From contig NC_081412.1 of the NCBI RefSeq assembly GCF_030272615.1, positions 540,968,335 to 541,032,334 on the forward strand: DNA of 64,000 nucleotides, read 5' to 3'. The stretch is from Cryptomeria japonica. Its lineage: Eukaryota; Streptophyta; Pinopsida; Cupressales; Cupressaceae. Made by a program: the position numbers and the translations under genes. The notes under the pieces were generated by a model. That model did no database searches. It was not told where the DNA came from and saw only the letters and a list, made by a program, of their open reading frames with translations. Every line of letters begins with the position of its first letter. Position 1 is the stretch's first letter. Shown piece by piece: positions 32,991 to 43,745 of the stretch.

Positions 32991-34155
32991 TCACGTTCCT
33001 TTTACCATGCAGGGTGAGTCATTTCCAAATCTTACAACTCCTTCGTCAAATTCCTTCAAAGTAAGAAATTTTCTTTGGTCACCGGTCATGTGGTGTGAAC
33101 AACCACTATCATTGATCCAATCATTAGAACTATCCATGTGAGAAACTAATTCTTTCTGATAAGATTTATCCTCTTTAATGGCTACAAAGACAATGCCTTC
33201 ATTAGCATCTCCCTCAGATTCCTCATTAGTTATACCACCATCAATTGCAACGAGACAATCTCTTTTGCATTTTCCTTTGTACTTCTTGTACTTCTCACGC
33301 TTATGCTCATTGTCACCATTAGGATAGTTAGCAGCAATGTGTCCAATCTTGTTACATGCAAAACATTTCAAAGGTAATTTACCTTTGTACTTACTGGTAC
33401 CTCTGGGTAATTCCTTGGCCAACAATGCTTCAAGCTCAATCAAACTATCTTCATCATCAACTTCTCTGTTGGATCTAGATTCATAGTTGTGACTGATATC
33501 TCTACTTTTCCTCATAAGAGGGTTAGAAACTGAAGCTCTAAATGCAAAATTGGATTTCTAAACACTACCATCATAACCATTTAATTCAAATGTAGTAAGA
33601 TTACCAATGATGAAGTCAAGAGTTACCTTAGTTTTATCAATAGACTTTTGCTCCTGAATGGCTACAACTTGAATAGCGTAGACTGGTAGAAGGGTTATCA
33701 ACACCTTACTAATCTTTGTGGAATCATCCACCTTACCACCAACACTTTTGATCTCACCAACTATCTCTTTGATCCTCTAACCATACTGTTGTATATTCTC
33801 ACCTTCAGCCATCCGCATGTCATCAAAATTTCCTCTCAGACTCTCTTATTTGGAAATCTTCACATGCTCATCACCACTATAGATTTCTTCAAGTTTCTTC
33901 CATACTTCATAAGAAGTCTCCAGACCATGTCCACACCAACAAACTCTAAATCAAATAAAGAAATTCTTGATTATTTTCTTGTTGCTCTTTCTTTTGATCA
34001 TCAGTCATAGTCCCACTAGGTGCAACATATTGAGTACCAACATGTTCCCAGTATTGACTTCGTAGACTCTTGATATAAATTTTCATTCTATCACTCCATA
34101 TTCTATAGTTTTCCCTATTAAACTTCGGACCTTCTTTCTTCATCATGTTCTTCAA
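32991..34155 (-). pseudogene. Copia A gag and protease
   Basis: The gag begins near 34150 (KKEGPKFNRENYRIW). It continues through a UBN2-like middle at 33520-33945 with stops. At 32991-33515 the frame has a zinc knuckle, CFACNKIGHIAANYP (last Cys replaced by Tyr), a Lys-rich linker, and the protease site WINDSGCSHHMTGDQ. Capsid, RNA binding and polyprotein cleavage are the expected roles. Several stops and frame changes in 33516-33960 make it non-functional. Confidence 0.87.
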
Positions 34156-34202
34156 GATCTTTGCCTCAAGCTGTTAGGCTTAGACCTTAGAGGTCCTGAA
34201 AT

Positions 34203-34214
34203 GCTCTAATACCA
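34203..34214 (-). promoter_or_regulatory. Primer-binding site of copia A
   Basis: The minus strand reads TGGTATTAGAGC, two bases from the 5' LTR end. This is the initiator Met tRNA type with one change. Confidence 0.9.
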
Positions 34215-34216
34215 AT

Positions 34217-35058
34217 TGATGGTATGATGAATCAATAAGGATCCAGTAAACTACTGAGATTGGGGGGGCATGAATCAATAGATAGAAAACTAATATAAAC
34301 AATAAACTTGTTAGAGCTTACGTGCTTAAGGGATTTGATTGTTGTAATTGTTAGAGAACAACAAGGGTTTGCTGATTTGGTGAATAGTACTACTCTATTT
34401 GATTAGATCCTTTTCATGCTCCTATCTGCCTTTACACATACTGCAGATACATCATCTGGTTCGACAACCAGTCACTCTTACATTCAACCAAAATTTCCAA
34501 CACTACAACAAAATGACTCATCGACCTTATAAACAAAACAATAGGTCAGTAACACATGATAAACCTAAGATCTCATAGAGATTACAAACAAATCGGTTCA
34601 AGTATGAACGTTGGATTTACAGAGAAATCACTGAACATCATTCAAGACAACCTTGACCACTCCTTGATCACCGCTTCATCGATCTCTAGAACTCATTATG
34701 CAGTTTCCATTACATGCAATGAACTTTCTCATTCCCAAGACAAAAACCGTTATCTCTATCCGCCAAAAACCATTTAAAACTCTTCTCATACAACATGCAT
34801 ATGTGTCATAATCATTACCACTCATCATTTGATCATAAACCAATACGACCAATTCACCAAACTTCATCAGTTAGGGTTTGGCATATCAATAAGTAGGGTT
34901 TCCCTATTGATCTCACTTCTTCTCTAGTAATACTAGTTTCCTTCACAAGCTCTCCTATTAGTTGCAAAACAACATTAATACAACATCATTATCGGTTATA
35001 ATTGACATAAATGACAACATAAAAGTTTATCAATGCAATCTTCATGCAAATGCCAACA
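34217..35058 (-). repeat. 5' LTR of copia A, internally deleted
   Basis: It matches both ends of the 3' LTR but lacks about 570 bp that the latter has between roughly 26855 and 27420. The deletion joint is near 34302. It also has a shorter G run (34262-34268). Confidence 0.87.
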
Positions 35059-35063
35059 ATGCT

Positions 35064-36127
35064 ATGCCCACACCTTGATCCTACCCCAAAATAGGGCATG
35101 ACTAGGGCATGGCACCCTAGTCCTCACTGGGACCAAGGTGTGGCATTCTGGGATCCCTTATTTGGAGCCTCCATTGATCCTTTCCCCTTGGAACTAATTT
35201 AAATTTGAAGCAGGAATCCCCTCCTATGTCGACTCAATTCGGAAAATCAATCAATTAAACCTACTAGCAAGTATATAAGAGGGATTTCCCCTCTCATTTT
35301 CCATGATAAGAAAACCATCCATAACACACAAGAGGGCATCAACCATTCAAGAGATCAAGCATTCAAGAGTAATTAAGAATTTTCAGTCTTCCTTCAAGAT
35401 TTGGAGCAACAATAGAGGCAAGATTTCAAACATTGAAGAGGAGATCAACATTATATTTCATGAAACCCTAATTCCATGTGGAGGCAAGAAAAAATTCACA
35501 AGGAGGTATAAGCATCTGAATTTCATTCAATTCAACATCCCCTTAAAGAGGAGGATTGTCTTTTCATTTATAATATTTCAACCACTTGGTTAATTCCAAA
35601 ACTGGGGTTTGATACGAAGACAAACCCTTATTCCCAACACATTTCCCTTTCTTTTTGTGTGGAGGAAATAGGTGCGCAATTGTACTTCTAGAATTAAGCT
35701 TTATTCATAGAGACAGAAAAACCCTTTTTGACATGTGGAAAGTTTGGAGGACTAATAGGAGGGTGTCCCTATCCAAACACACGGTCCCTGCAACTTTTGC
35801 TAGATTTCGTAGAGCAGCTGCAAATCATCTCAAACTTCTTAGATCCAGGTGCACAGCTGAATCCTGAATCTGTAGCTCTCTGTTTCCACATACTTTTTCA
35901 ACACTTTGTCTTAATTCAATCAATCAATTTACAAAAGAGGATCAATTGCATTTAATACATTCTAATCTACTTAGTATTCAATCCACACATCAATTAGGAT
36001 TGGATCTAGTAGATTCATCCCCCTCTTTTGAATGTAAAGTCCCTCTCAAGCAAAAATTGGAGCCTAGTAAATTCCCTCTTCTTCCAAGTGGTAAATTGGC
36101 TAAGGTTCCCAAATTTTCCACTTTACA
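35064..36127 (+). repeat. Gypsy 5' LTR, right fragment
   Basis: It aligns with 41621-42692 of the 3' LTR throughout. TATA box tatataag at 35272-35279 (41828-41835 in the other LTR) fits plus-strand transcription. It ends CCACTTTACA. Confidence 0.88.
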
Positions 36128-37299
36128 TTTTGGTGAACCTGACACCTTACACCCTTAATTCTGATTTTTGTTTTCAGATCTAAGTATATGCAATTTAAAT
36201 TCAAATTTTTAGTCACAAGTTTAATTTCTTTGCAATTTTAAAAAATTTAGAGGTTAAATTTACAAAAACCCTAATTTTTATATTCAAAAGTGAGCTTATC
36301 ATTTGTCTAAATTGGATTCATTGTTTTAGATCTAAGAAATTTTCATTTTGCAATTCAAGTTTTCATTTACACTTTCAATTTTCAAAAAAATTAAAAATTA
36401 AGTGGTTAAATCACAAAACCCTAATTTTTAATTTTAAAATTGACCTTGTGGATTGTGTAGATCTTGAATTAATTTTCAGATTTGGATCTTTGCTTCAATT
36501 TCAAAATTCATTTTTCCCTCCTTGCAACATTTAAATTTTCAAATTAAGCGGTTTATGCAACGAACCCTAATTTTTAAAATTAACTTAATCTTGTGCAATT
36601 TCAAAATTTCCTTTAAGCATTTAATTGGTTTAATTAAATCTAAAGCCTCTTGTCTTTCTTCTAAACATCGTAAAAGTTAGCCCTCAAGTGTCCCTTTTTT
36701 GTTGTCAGGTTTCAATTAGCCCCTTTATCAAACATCCTAAGTGTGTCCTATTTCGACCTTCAAGGCTTAATTTTACATATCTAGGCATCTCCAATTTCCA
36801 TATCCTTCTGGAATTCACGTTAAAACAATAAAATATTGCTTCCCCGAAAATTTGGAAAAAAGTTGGTCCGACTGTGTGTTTGGACCAAGTCGCTACCTAC
36901 TTGGTCCTGACTTTTTTTGCTTAAATTTTGGGAGCTTGTTTTGACTGTATTTTACTGCACAATTTCAGAGACTTGTGAAATTTTATTAATTTTAGGTCAC
37001 CCTAAGGTCGAAAACAAATCTGAATTTGAACATTTCCATTGTCAATTTGAATTTAAAAATTAAGTGGTTCACTACACATACCCTAATTTTAAAAATTAAA
37101 TTGGTATCTTAAATATTTCAACATTCTAAAATCTCAAAATTTTAATTAAGAGGTTAAATTTGGACAACCCTAATTTTAATTTTGATCTTCCCTTCTTTCA
37201 AACTTTTAAAATTAAGAGGTCATTTAAGCAAAGCCCTAGTTTTAAATTTCAAATTCTACGAAAATTACTTTATTCTTTCCAATTTATTTTCCCTAGTGC
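36128..37299 (+). other. Gypsy primer region and leader
   Basis: Two bases after the LTR is tggtgaacctgacacc, a likely primer-binding site whose tRNA I cannot name. About 1.15 kb of non-coding leader follows. It repeats phrases such as aaccctaattttta and attaag(a/t)ggt(t/c)aa at 36240-37230, perhaps an internal repeat. Confidence 0.6.
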
Positions 37300-39200
37300 A
37301 TGAGTTTTACTACTATTAGTCATACCTATAGTATCCCTGTTAGGAGAAGTTGTAGAATTAAGGCTGCCCAAGGTTTAATTACCAAGGAAATGGAGCCTAA
37401 TTTGACTAGCTTTTTCAATAAGGATATTGCTGCCTCTTCCCATCCTTCAAATATTCCTGTTTATCCTCTTGATAATTCTCACAATGAGGAAGAATCACTA
37501 ACTAGAGTATCGGTTGACCAATTGTTGAAGATGGACAACCAATTTGACAATCTTCAACAATGGATGAGTCAAGAATACCCAAAAGTAATGCTCGCCCATT
37601 GATTGAAGGATTCAAAAGAATGATTCAAAGTGATAAACATGGTGTTGATATCATGTGTGGTATTTCTCATATTGTTTATTCTAATATAATGCCTATGAAG
37701 AGTTCTGCTGAAAACCTAGGTTATACACAACCTCCTAATCAAGTAAATCATTATATTGCTTTAACAACTGCTATGAATAGTGTTCCTACCTTCACATTAA
37801 ACATCATGGCTACTTCTACACAAAATGTCATACCTACAAATGTTAGTCATGGGGGAAATACCTCTTCTTTCATTCCTCCTACCATTAGTGTTCCCCTTGT
37901 TACCCAATCACATTCACCACCTATAAATGTTATTCAAGGGGGAAAATCCTTTAATCATAATTCCTTTATTTCTCCCATGAGTCTTCCATGTGCTACCCAA
38001 TCTTCTCCATTACCCACTTATCATGGTGTTCAACCTACTTATTCTCAACCTCTCCCTTCATTCAACAATGCTACCCCTCCCTGTCAATCAAACATGTCTA
38101 ATTTCAATCCTTCTACCAAAGCTACAATCAATAGCCTTTCCTAAATATTATCTTCCTTACAACAACAAATAACTTCTATGAATCAAGCCAAGTATAATGT
38201 GGCCACATTTGATGTAGTGAGCCCATTATCCAATGACATTATTAGAGTCGTTCATCCTAAACATGTAGAAGTCCCTCAATTGAAACTTTATAATGGAAAA
38301 GGTGGTCCTTTAACTCATATTAAAACATTCCAAACTTTGAGTAGTGACTTTTCTCATGATCAAAGGTTGTTAGCAAAATTGTTTACTAGAACATTAAGGG
38401 ATAGAGATTTGCAATGGTATCATTCTTTGCCTCCTTATTCTATTACTTCTTTTCAATAACTGGCTAATGCTTTTATTCAACAATTTCACAATAACATTGG
38501 TCCTAAAGTTACTTTGACTAATTTAATACATTGTAAGCAAGGTGTTAAATAAAAAGTGACTGATTTTATTGGTAGATATAAGCATTTGTATTCTCGGATT
38601 TATTTTCCTGTTCCTGATCAAGACATTCAAAATATTTTCATTGCTAATTTATGAAAAGACATTAGGGACAAACTTATTTTAACTGAGTTTACTTCCTTTC
38701 CGTAGTTGTGTGCATTACTTCATAATTATCAACTGACTATGAGTCAATTGGAACACTCATCTCCTTCCATGGATTTGAGTGATAAGGGTGATGGTGCTCA
38801 ACAACCATTTGTAAAGTTCAAACCCAAAAAAGGATTCATCAAATTCAATGACAACAACAACAATCAAGTCATAGGTGCTACAGGTGTGCCTCCGTTGTCT
38901 AAATTCTTTAAAAGAGAAAAATAGTTTACTCCTTTGAATGAACCTTTGCATAGCATTATGTCTCAGTTAATAAAAAGGAATATGTTAAAACTTCCCCAAA
39001 TCAAACCAATCGATCCTTCTAAAACAACTTCCCCTTACTTTGATGCTAATTTTTTTTGTCAATATCATCGTCAGCCTGGTCATGATACTGAGAAGGGTTT
39101 TTCATTGAGAATTAAGATTCAAGAATTGATTGATAACAATACTATATCTATGGCAGGTATGAATGATAAATGAAATAAATCCGTAGCTCCTCTTAATCAT
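37300..39200 (+). pseudogene. Gypsy gag
   Basis: Gag starts at ATG 37300 (MSFTTISHTYSIPVRRSCR). A frameshift lies near 37580, then one frame (from 37560) runs on. Ser/Pro/Asn-rich text leads to the gag core (VEVPQLKLYNGKGGPLTHI, TRTLRDRDLQWYHSLPP) and a CQYHRQPGHDTEKG motif like the C-x2-H-x4-GH knuckle of plant gypsy gags (near 39058). In-frame stops occur near 38142, 38457, 38550, 38652, 38703, 38922 and 39171. Most are where Gln, Arg or Trp is normal. Confidence 0.8.
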
Positions 39201-39878
39201 AACCTTCAAATTTTCACCCATCCTTTACCAACCCATTCCACTGATGTGATTGAGACTGAACATCTTGCTTTCTCTCCCAATGACGTGACCATTGAATCTA
39301 ATAACATGGTGAACCTTGTAGATAAAAAAGAACATCCTAAGGATTTGTGCATAACATTTGATCCTAATGAGACCATTAAGGCACCTGATGGCTCATTATA
39401 CATAAGTGCAAAAATCAAAGGTATACCCGCTAGAGGAGTCCTTATTGATCCTTCTTGCATGGTTAATGTGATAACTGAAGAATTTATTTATACTTTGCAA
39501 TTGCATCAAGTGATATATGATGATACTGATGTGATAGTTAATGTTTTTGATGGCTTCTCTTGTCTTGTTATTGGTTCTATAACACTTCTTATCAATGTTA
39601 GCACTAAATTCTTATATGTTAAATTTGTTATCATTCGTACAACTGACCAATTTTGTGTGAAGTTGGGACATCCTTGGCTCTCTTCCATGAAAGTGATCGC
39701 TTCTACTATCCACAAGTGTTTGAAATGTCCTCATAATGGTGACATCATAATTGCTAATCATTGCATATTTCAACATACACTGAGGCATGGAGGAGTTTGT
39801 CTTGATTATTTTTGGTTCGAACAATTCAAGCCTCTTGAACCTAGAAGGGATGCTCTCTTTAAATCATATCAAAACTAG
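39201..39878 (+). pseudogene. Gypsy aspartic protease
   Basis: The same frame as gag continues. GVLIDPSCMVNVITEEFI is the position of the protease active site (usually LIDGGA/S-x-N-V), here with the region after Asp changed. FCVKLGHPWLSSMKVIAST follows, as in plant gypsy proteases, where I/LGRPWL is typical. It should cleave the gag polyprotein. After it the normal pol domains do not follow. Confidence 0.75.
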
Positions 39879-40700
39879 AAAAATGAAATGATTTTATCCT
39901 TGAGTAAACCTATAAATCCAACACTTAGCATTCCTCTTGATGATCATATACCCCTTCTTGAGGATAATATTATTCTTCCTCCTAAGGAAATAAATAATCT
40001 TCTTCCCAAGGAGGCACCTATTCCTTCTCCTAAAGAGAAGAGCATCCTTTCACCCAAGAAAAGAGATATTCCTCTTCCTAACAAAAAACCTATTCCTTCT
40101 CCTATGGATGAGTCTCCTCTTCCTCCCAATGGTAGAAAAAATCTTTCTCCTAAAAAAAAAACTATCCCTCCTAAGGTTAGACCTATTCCTCTTCCTCATG
40201 ATGGACCTGGTCTCCTTCCTACACCTCCCATTTCTCCTTTATATGGTGCGGTCCCTCCTCCTTCATCTTATAGAGAGAAATGACCGGCCTATCCCATTGT
40301 TCAACCTAAAAAAACCTCAACCCATTCATCTTTCCTTAAAAGAAGAGATGAAGCCTATACCTAACGAACCTAACCCTCGCCAACCTTTGACCAAGACTAG
40401 AACAAACCTTTGTGCAAGAGAAGGTCAATGGAGACGTCATGCTAGAGCTCATGAAGTTGCTTCCCAAACCATTTCCTCCCAAAAAACCAACTGTTGACAT
40501 GATTCCATTTTCTCCCAAACATGATGCTCAACCTAATTCTCCAAGACACAAAATGCTTAAGACAAATGATGGTTCAAGTTCTATTCCTATTAGAACTCCT
40601 AGTCTTATTAATCTTGATGAAGAAATAGGTTAAAATGTTGATCCTAATATTTCTAATGACGAATATAAATATGTTGACATTGAGAATGACTTATCTACAA
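39879..40700 (+). pseudogene. Gypsy Pro/Lys-rich tail
   Basis: 39888-40283 repeats short Pro-rich units (IPSPKEKS, ILSPKKRD, IPLPNKKP). Frame shifts follow, and a further piece at 40412-40633 has KPFPPKKPTVDMIPFSPK. No catalytic motif is present. This may be a linker that once joined protease to reverse transcriptase, or a tail particular to this family. Confidence 0.55.
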
Positions 40701-40900
40701 AATTTTCAAAAGCATTAATCCTAGCTCCTAGTAACAAACAAAGTGACTTATCATTAGAGCATGGTCCTTTTTTGGAACTTGTGATAGCTCCATCTATTGT
40801 GCTCGATGTGGCTCCTCTTGCATGTTGTCCAATTTCTCGAAATAATGATCAGCAAGATCGGGGGGAGGACAATGTGCTTGATTAACTTCATTAGCACTGT

Positions 40901-40904
<4 letters not shown>

Positions 40905-40946
<42 letters not shown>
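40905..40946 (+). repeat. (TC)n microsatellite
   Basis: About 21 uninterrupted tc units in the 3' internal region of the gypsy element. An open frame across it is low-complexity. Confidence 0.95.
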
Positions 40947-40950
<4 letters not shown>

Positions 40951-41481
40951 CTTGCTTGTTTGTGACATTCTTCTATTTGTTTTCCCTATTCTTCTATTTG
41001 TTGTCCCTAGTGTTGTCTACTTGAGGATGATGCAAAGCATTGAGATCTCTTTTGGTCTCTCCCATGTTGACTCAAAAGACACATGTGATCCCTTCTTCCA
41101 TGGTGGTTTCCTCTCTTTAGGGGATGAGGAAGATTCTATGCAATTGCTCCCAGTAAGGCGTACACAATCGCTTTAATGTGGGGGCATACACTCTTCTCAT
41201 GATTCTCTCTTTTGATACTTAAAGTTAGTTAGCGAACTTTATCTTTTCTTTGTAATGTTTGTTGTTTCTTTTCACAACTCATAGTAAGAGAATGTTACTA
41301 GTTGTAGTCATGGTTCTCTCTCTCTCATGATCTTCCCTTTTACCTTATCATTGAAGCTATAAGATCCTAAAGTCCATTGAGGGCTTAGTGAATCTGGCCT
41401 CCTTGATGTGGTGAAAGTATTTCAATCTAAATTCCTTGTACTTTACTGACAATATTTGCACAATCTCATACTCCCACTAAA
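40947..41481 (+). other. Gypsy 3' internal non-coding region
   Basis: No pol domain lies here. A purine-rich tgtgggggcat lies at about 41177-41187, but the bases directly before the 3' LTR (catactcccactaaa) are not purine-rich, so the polypurine tract is unclear. Confidence 0.5.
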
Positions 41482-42692
41482 TGTAACGTCCTAAAATTTT
41501 ACCCCCCACAAATTTTGACTACATTTGGGTCTTTGCCTTAGTATTTGTACCCCTTGTCCTAATAGGAGACCTAAATATGTTGATGCACATCAAAAACTCA
41601 CTGCAAATAAGCCTTGTGCTATGCCCACACCTTAATCCTGCCCAAAATAGGGTAGGACTAGGGTGTGGTGCCTTGGTCCTCATTGGGACCGGGGCATGGC
41701 ACCCTGGGATCCCTTATTTGTGGCCTCCCTTGATCCTCTCCTGTTGGACCTAATTCAAATTTGAAGTGGGAATCCCCTCCTATGTTGGCTCAAGTTAGAA
41801 AATTAGTCAATTAAACCTACTGGAAAGTATATAAGAGGGATTTCCCCTCTCATTTGACATGACAAGATATCCATCCATAACACACAAGAGGTCATGAAGC
41901 ATTCAAGAGATCAAACATTCAAGCATTCAAGAGCAATTTAGAATTTTCAGTCTTCCTTTAAGCTTTGGAGCAACAATAGAGATAAGATTTCAAGCATTGA
42001 AGAGGAGATCAATATTCTATTTCATGAAACCCTAATTCCATGTGGAGGCAAGAAAAAATTTACAATGAGGTATAAGCATCTCAATTTCATTCAATTCAAC
42101 ATCCCCTCAAAGAGGAGGATTTCTACTTTTAGTCTTTTCATTTATATTATTTCAACCACTTGGTTAATTCCAAAAGTAGGGTTTGATCTGAAGACAAACC
42201 CCTATTCCCAACACATTTCCCTTTATTTCTGTGTGCAATAAACATGTATGCATCTATACTTCTAGAATTAAGCTTTATTCAGAGAGACAAAAAAACCCTT
42301 TTTGATGTGTGGAAAGTTCAAAGGACCGATAGGAGGGCGCCCTTGTCCAGACACATGGTCCCTGCAATATTTGCAAAGAATCTCTGAATCATCTCAAACT
42401 TCTCAGATCCAGGTGCACAGTTGAATCCCGAATCTGTAGCTCACCGTTTTATCATACTTTTTTAGCACTTTGTATTAGTTCAATCAATAAATTTATAAAA
42501 GAGGGTCAATTTCGTTATAATCCATTCTATTCTACTTAGTATTCAATCCATGCATTAGTTAAGATTGGATCTAGTAGATTCATCCCCCTCTTTTGAATGT
42601 AAAGTTCCACTCAAGTGAAAATTGAACCCTAGTGAATTCCGTCTTCTTCCAATTGGTGAATTGACTAAGGTTCCCAAATTTTCCACTTTACA
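41482..42692 (+). repeat. Gypsy 3' LTR
   Basis: Uninterrupted 1211-bp LTR, TGTAACGTCC to CTTTACA, matching the two fragments of the 5' LTR. It preserves the pre-insertion site of copia A (ttgtgctatgccc near 41610-41625). Confidence 0.88.
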
Positions 42693-42697
42693 AAATG

Positions 42698-43162
42698 TTT
42701 GAAGCCTTGAGGACTTAAATGAATATGTTAATTATACTCCTACATTCAACAACCTTATGTCCAATTTTAATGCAAGATTTTTAGAAAATATCATTAAAAG
42801 ATTGAGAGTACGCAGCTTAAGAAATTTGATTTTTGACTAACTTTTTATAATATTTTATTTTGCTGTGGACTTGAGTAAAGTTGTTCTTATCTCCTTTTGT
42901 CTTCTTGGATTCATCATGAAACTTTTCTTTAACTTTGTCATTCATGTCATTAGCCTTAGAGATTTCTCCATTTAAAAACTAAGGCTACCCTTGTTCTTCT
43001 ATGGTTTTTGATAATTGAGCATCTCATCAAGTAAGTCACTACCCCTTTGAGTTTAAAACCTTTATCTATCAGTTCTTTTGCATCCCTCAATTCTTTTTTC
43101 AGAGAAACAACCTCTTCAATTTTGGTACATTCAACAATTTTATCATGAAGTTTGGTCTCCAA
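42698..43162 (-). pseudogene. Old gag relic, upstream half
   Basis: 42956-43162 reads VVSLKKELRDAKELIDKGFK, then text resembling the 'MLxYQKSxxDKxGLGF' zone of copia gags, out of shape. Near 42770-42800 is a zinc-knuckle remnant (SCIKIGHKVVEC). The frame is taken up again at 26617 after the gypsy element and its target duplication are set aside. Together they make a copia-like gag with about four knuckles. Confidence 0.6.
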
Positions 43163-43745
43163 ACAATCTGCAACTTTCTATCCTTCTTCAACCTTGTTGG
43201 TTAATAGATTTGTCTTTTACACATTTTAATTCTATAACTTATGCATGCCCATAAATGAAAGACACAACATGCCAATAGTTGGATAACTACTTAAACAATT
43301 AACCTCTATATACAGGAACAACTCCTCAAGAATGTCTTTCAATAAGATTAGGTTACAACAATTTCTATGCACACTTTTTACTAGAAAGAATTAAATGTAC
43401 TTAAGCATTCATATGTCAACACAAAATGAACGCCGCAAATAATTCTAAGCACAAATTTATTTTAAAAGCTCATAGACTTTCATTCCTCTAATCGACAAGA
43501 AAGACATTTCAAAAGTTTTTCTTTTTGCACACTCACATACATTGTATCAGAAAGATGCCAAATTCCACAATTGAATCAAATCTTCACAAAGATTAACACT
43601 TCAATTCATAAATACACAGATTTATAAGATGGAAAAAATGCTGCAATTTCATTCACAGATCAAATTGTCTTTCCTCCAGAATCATAGCACTGCAAAAATA
43701 TAAAGCTTATGTCCTATCTTAACAAAAAAATTTGGACCTTTTATA
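43163..43745. other. Non-coding DNA between the gag relic and copia B
   Basis: No gene recognised. The last five bases, ttata (43741-43745), are the left target duplication of copia B. Confidence 0.55.

Larger units (their letters stand above)
26762..35058 (-). mobile_element. Ty1-copia element A, nested in the gypsy 5' LTR
   Basis: It is bounded by TGATGG at 26762 and CCAACA at 35058, with target duplication gtgct (26757-26761) and atgct (35059-35063), one base apart. The uninterrupted target in the gypsy 3' LTR confirms the site. It is minus-strand, with gag, zinc knuckle, protease, integrase, reverse transcriptase and RNase H in copia order, all interrupted by stops or frameshifts. Its reverse transcriptase is further split by a solo LTR (29836-31335). 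The LTRs are unequal: 1418 bp at 26762-28179 and 842 bp at 34217-35058. Confidence 0.9.
26623..42692 (+). mobile_element. Ty3-gypsy element with gag and protease only
   Basis: The outer boundaries are a TGTAATGTCC start at 26623 and a CTTTACA end at 42692, flanked by the perfect 5-bp duplication aaatg (26618-26622 and 42693-42697). The 5' LTR is split by copia A into 26623-26761 and 35064-36127. The 3' LTR is 41482-42692. Without copia A the element is about 7.8 kb. The coding part has gag, a zinc knuckle-like motif and protease, then a Pro-rich tail. Reverse transcriptase, RNase H and integrase are absent, so it is a non-autonomous element. It interrupts the old minus-strand gag. Confidence 0.88.

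Noticed and set aside
26762-35058. Endogenous pararetrovirus
   Set aside because: Integrase precedes reverse transcriptase, LTRs and primer site are present, and there is no movement or coat protein region. This is Ty1-copia.
36240-37230. Repeated aaccctaattttta phrases as an independent satellite
   Set aside because: They are irregularly spaced and lie wholly in the gypsy leader, so I kept them as a property of that leader.
40797-41024. Open frame across the (TC)n tract
   Set aside because: Low-complexity Ser/Leu stretch from the microsatellite, at the end of the gypsy interior.
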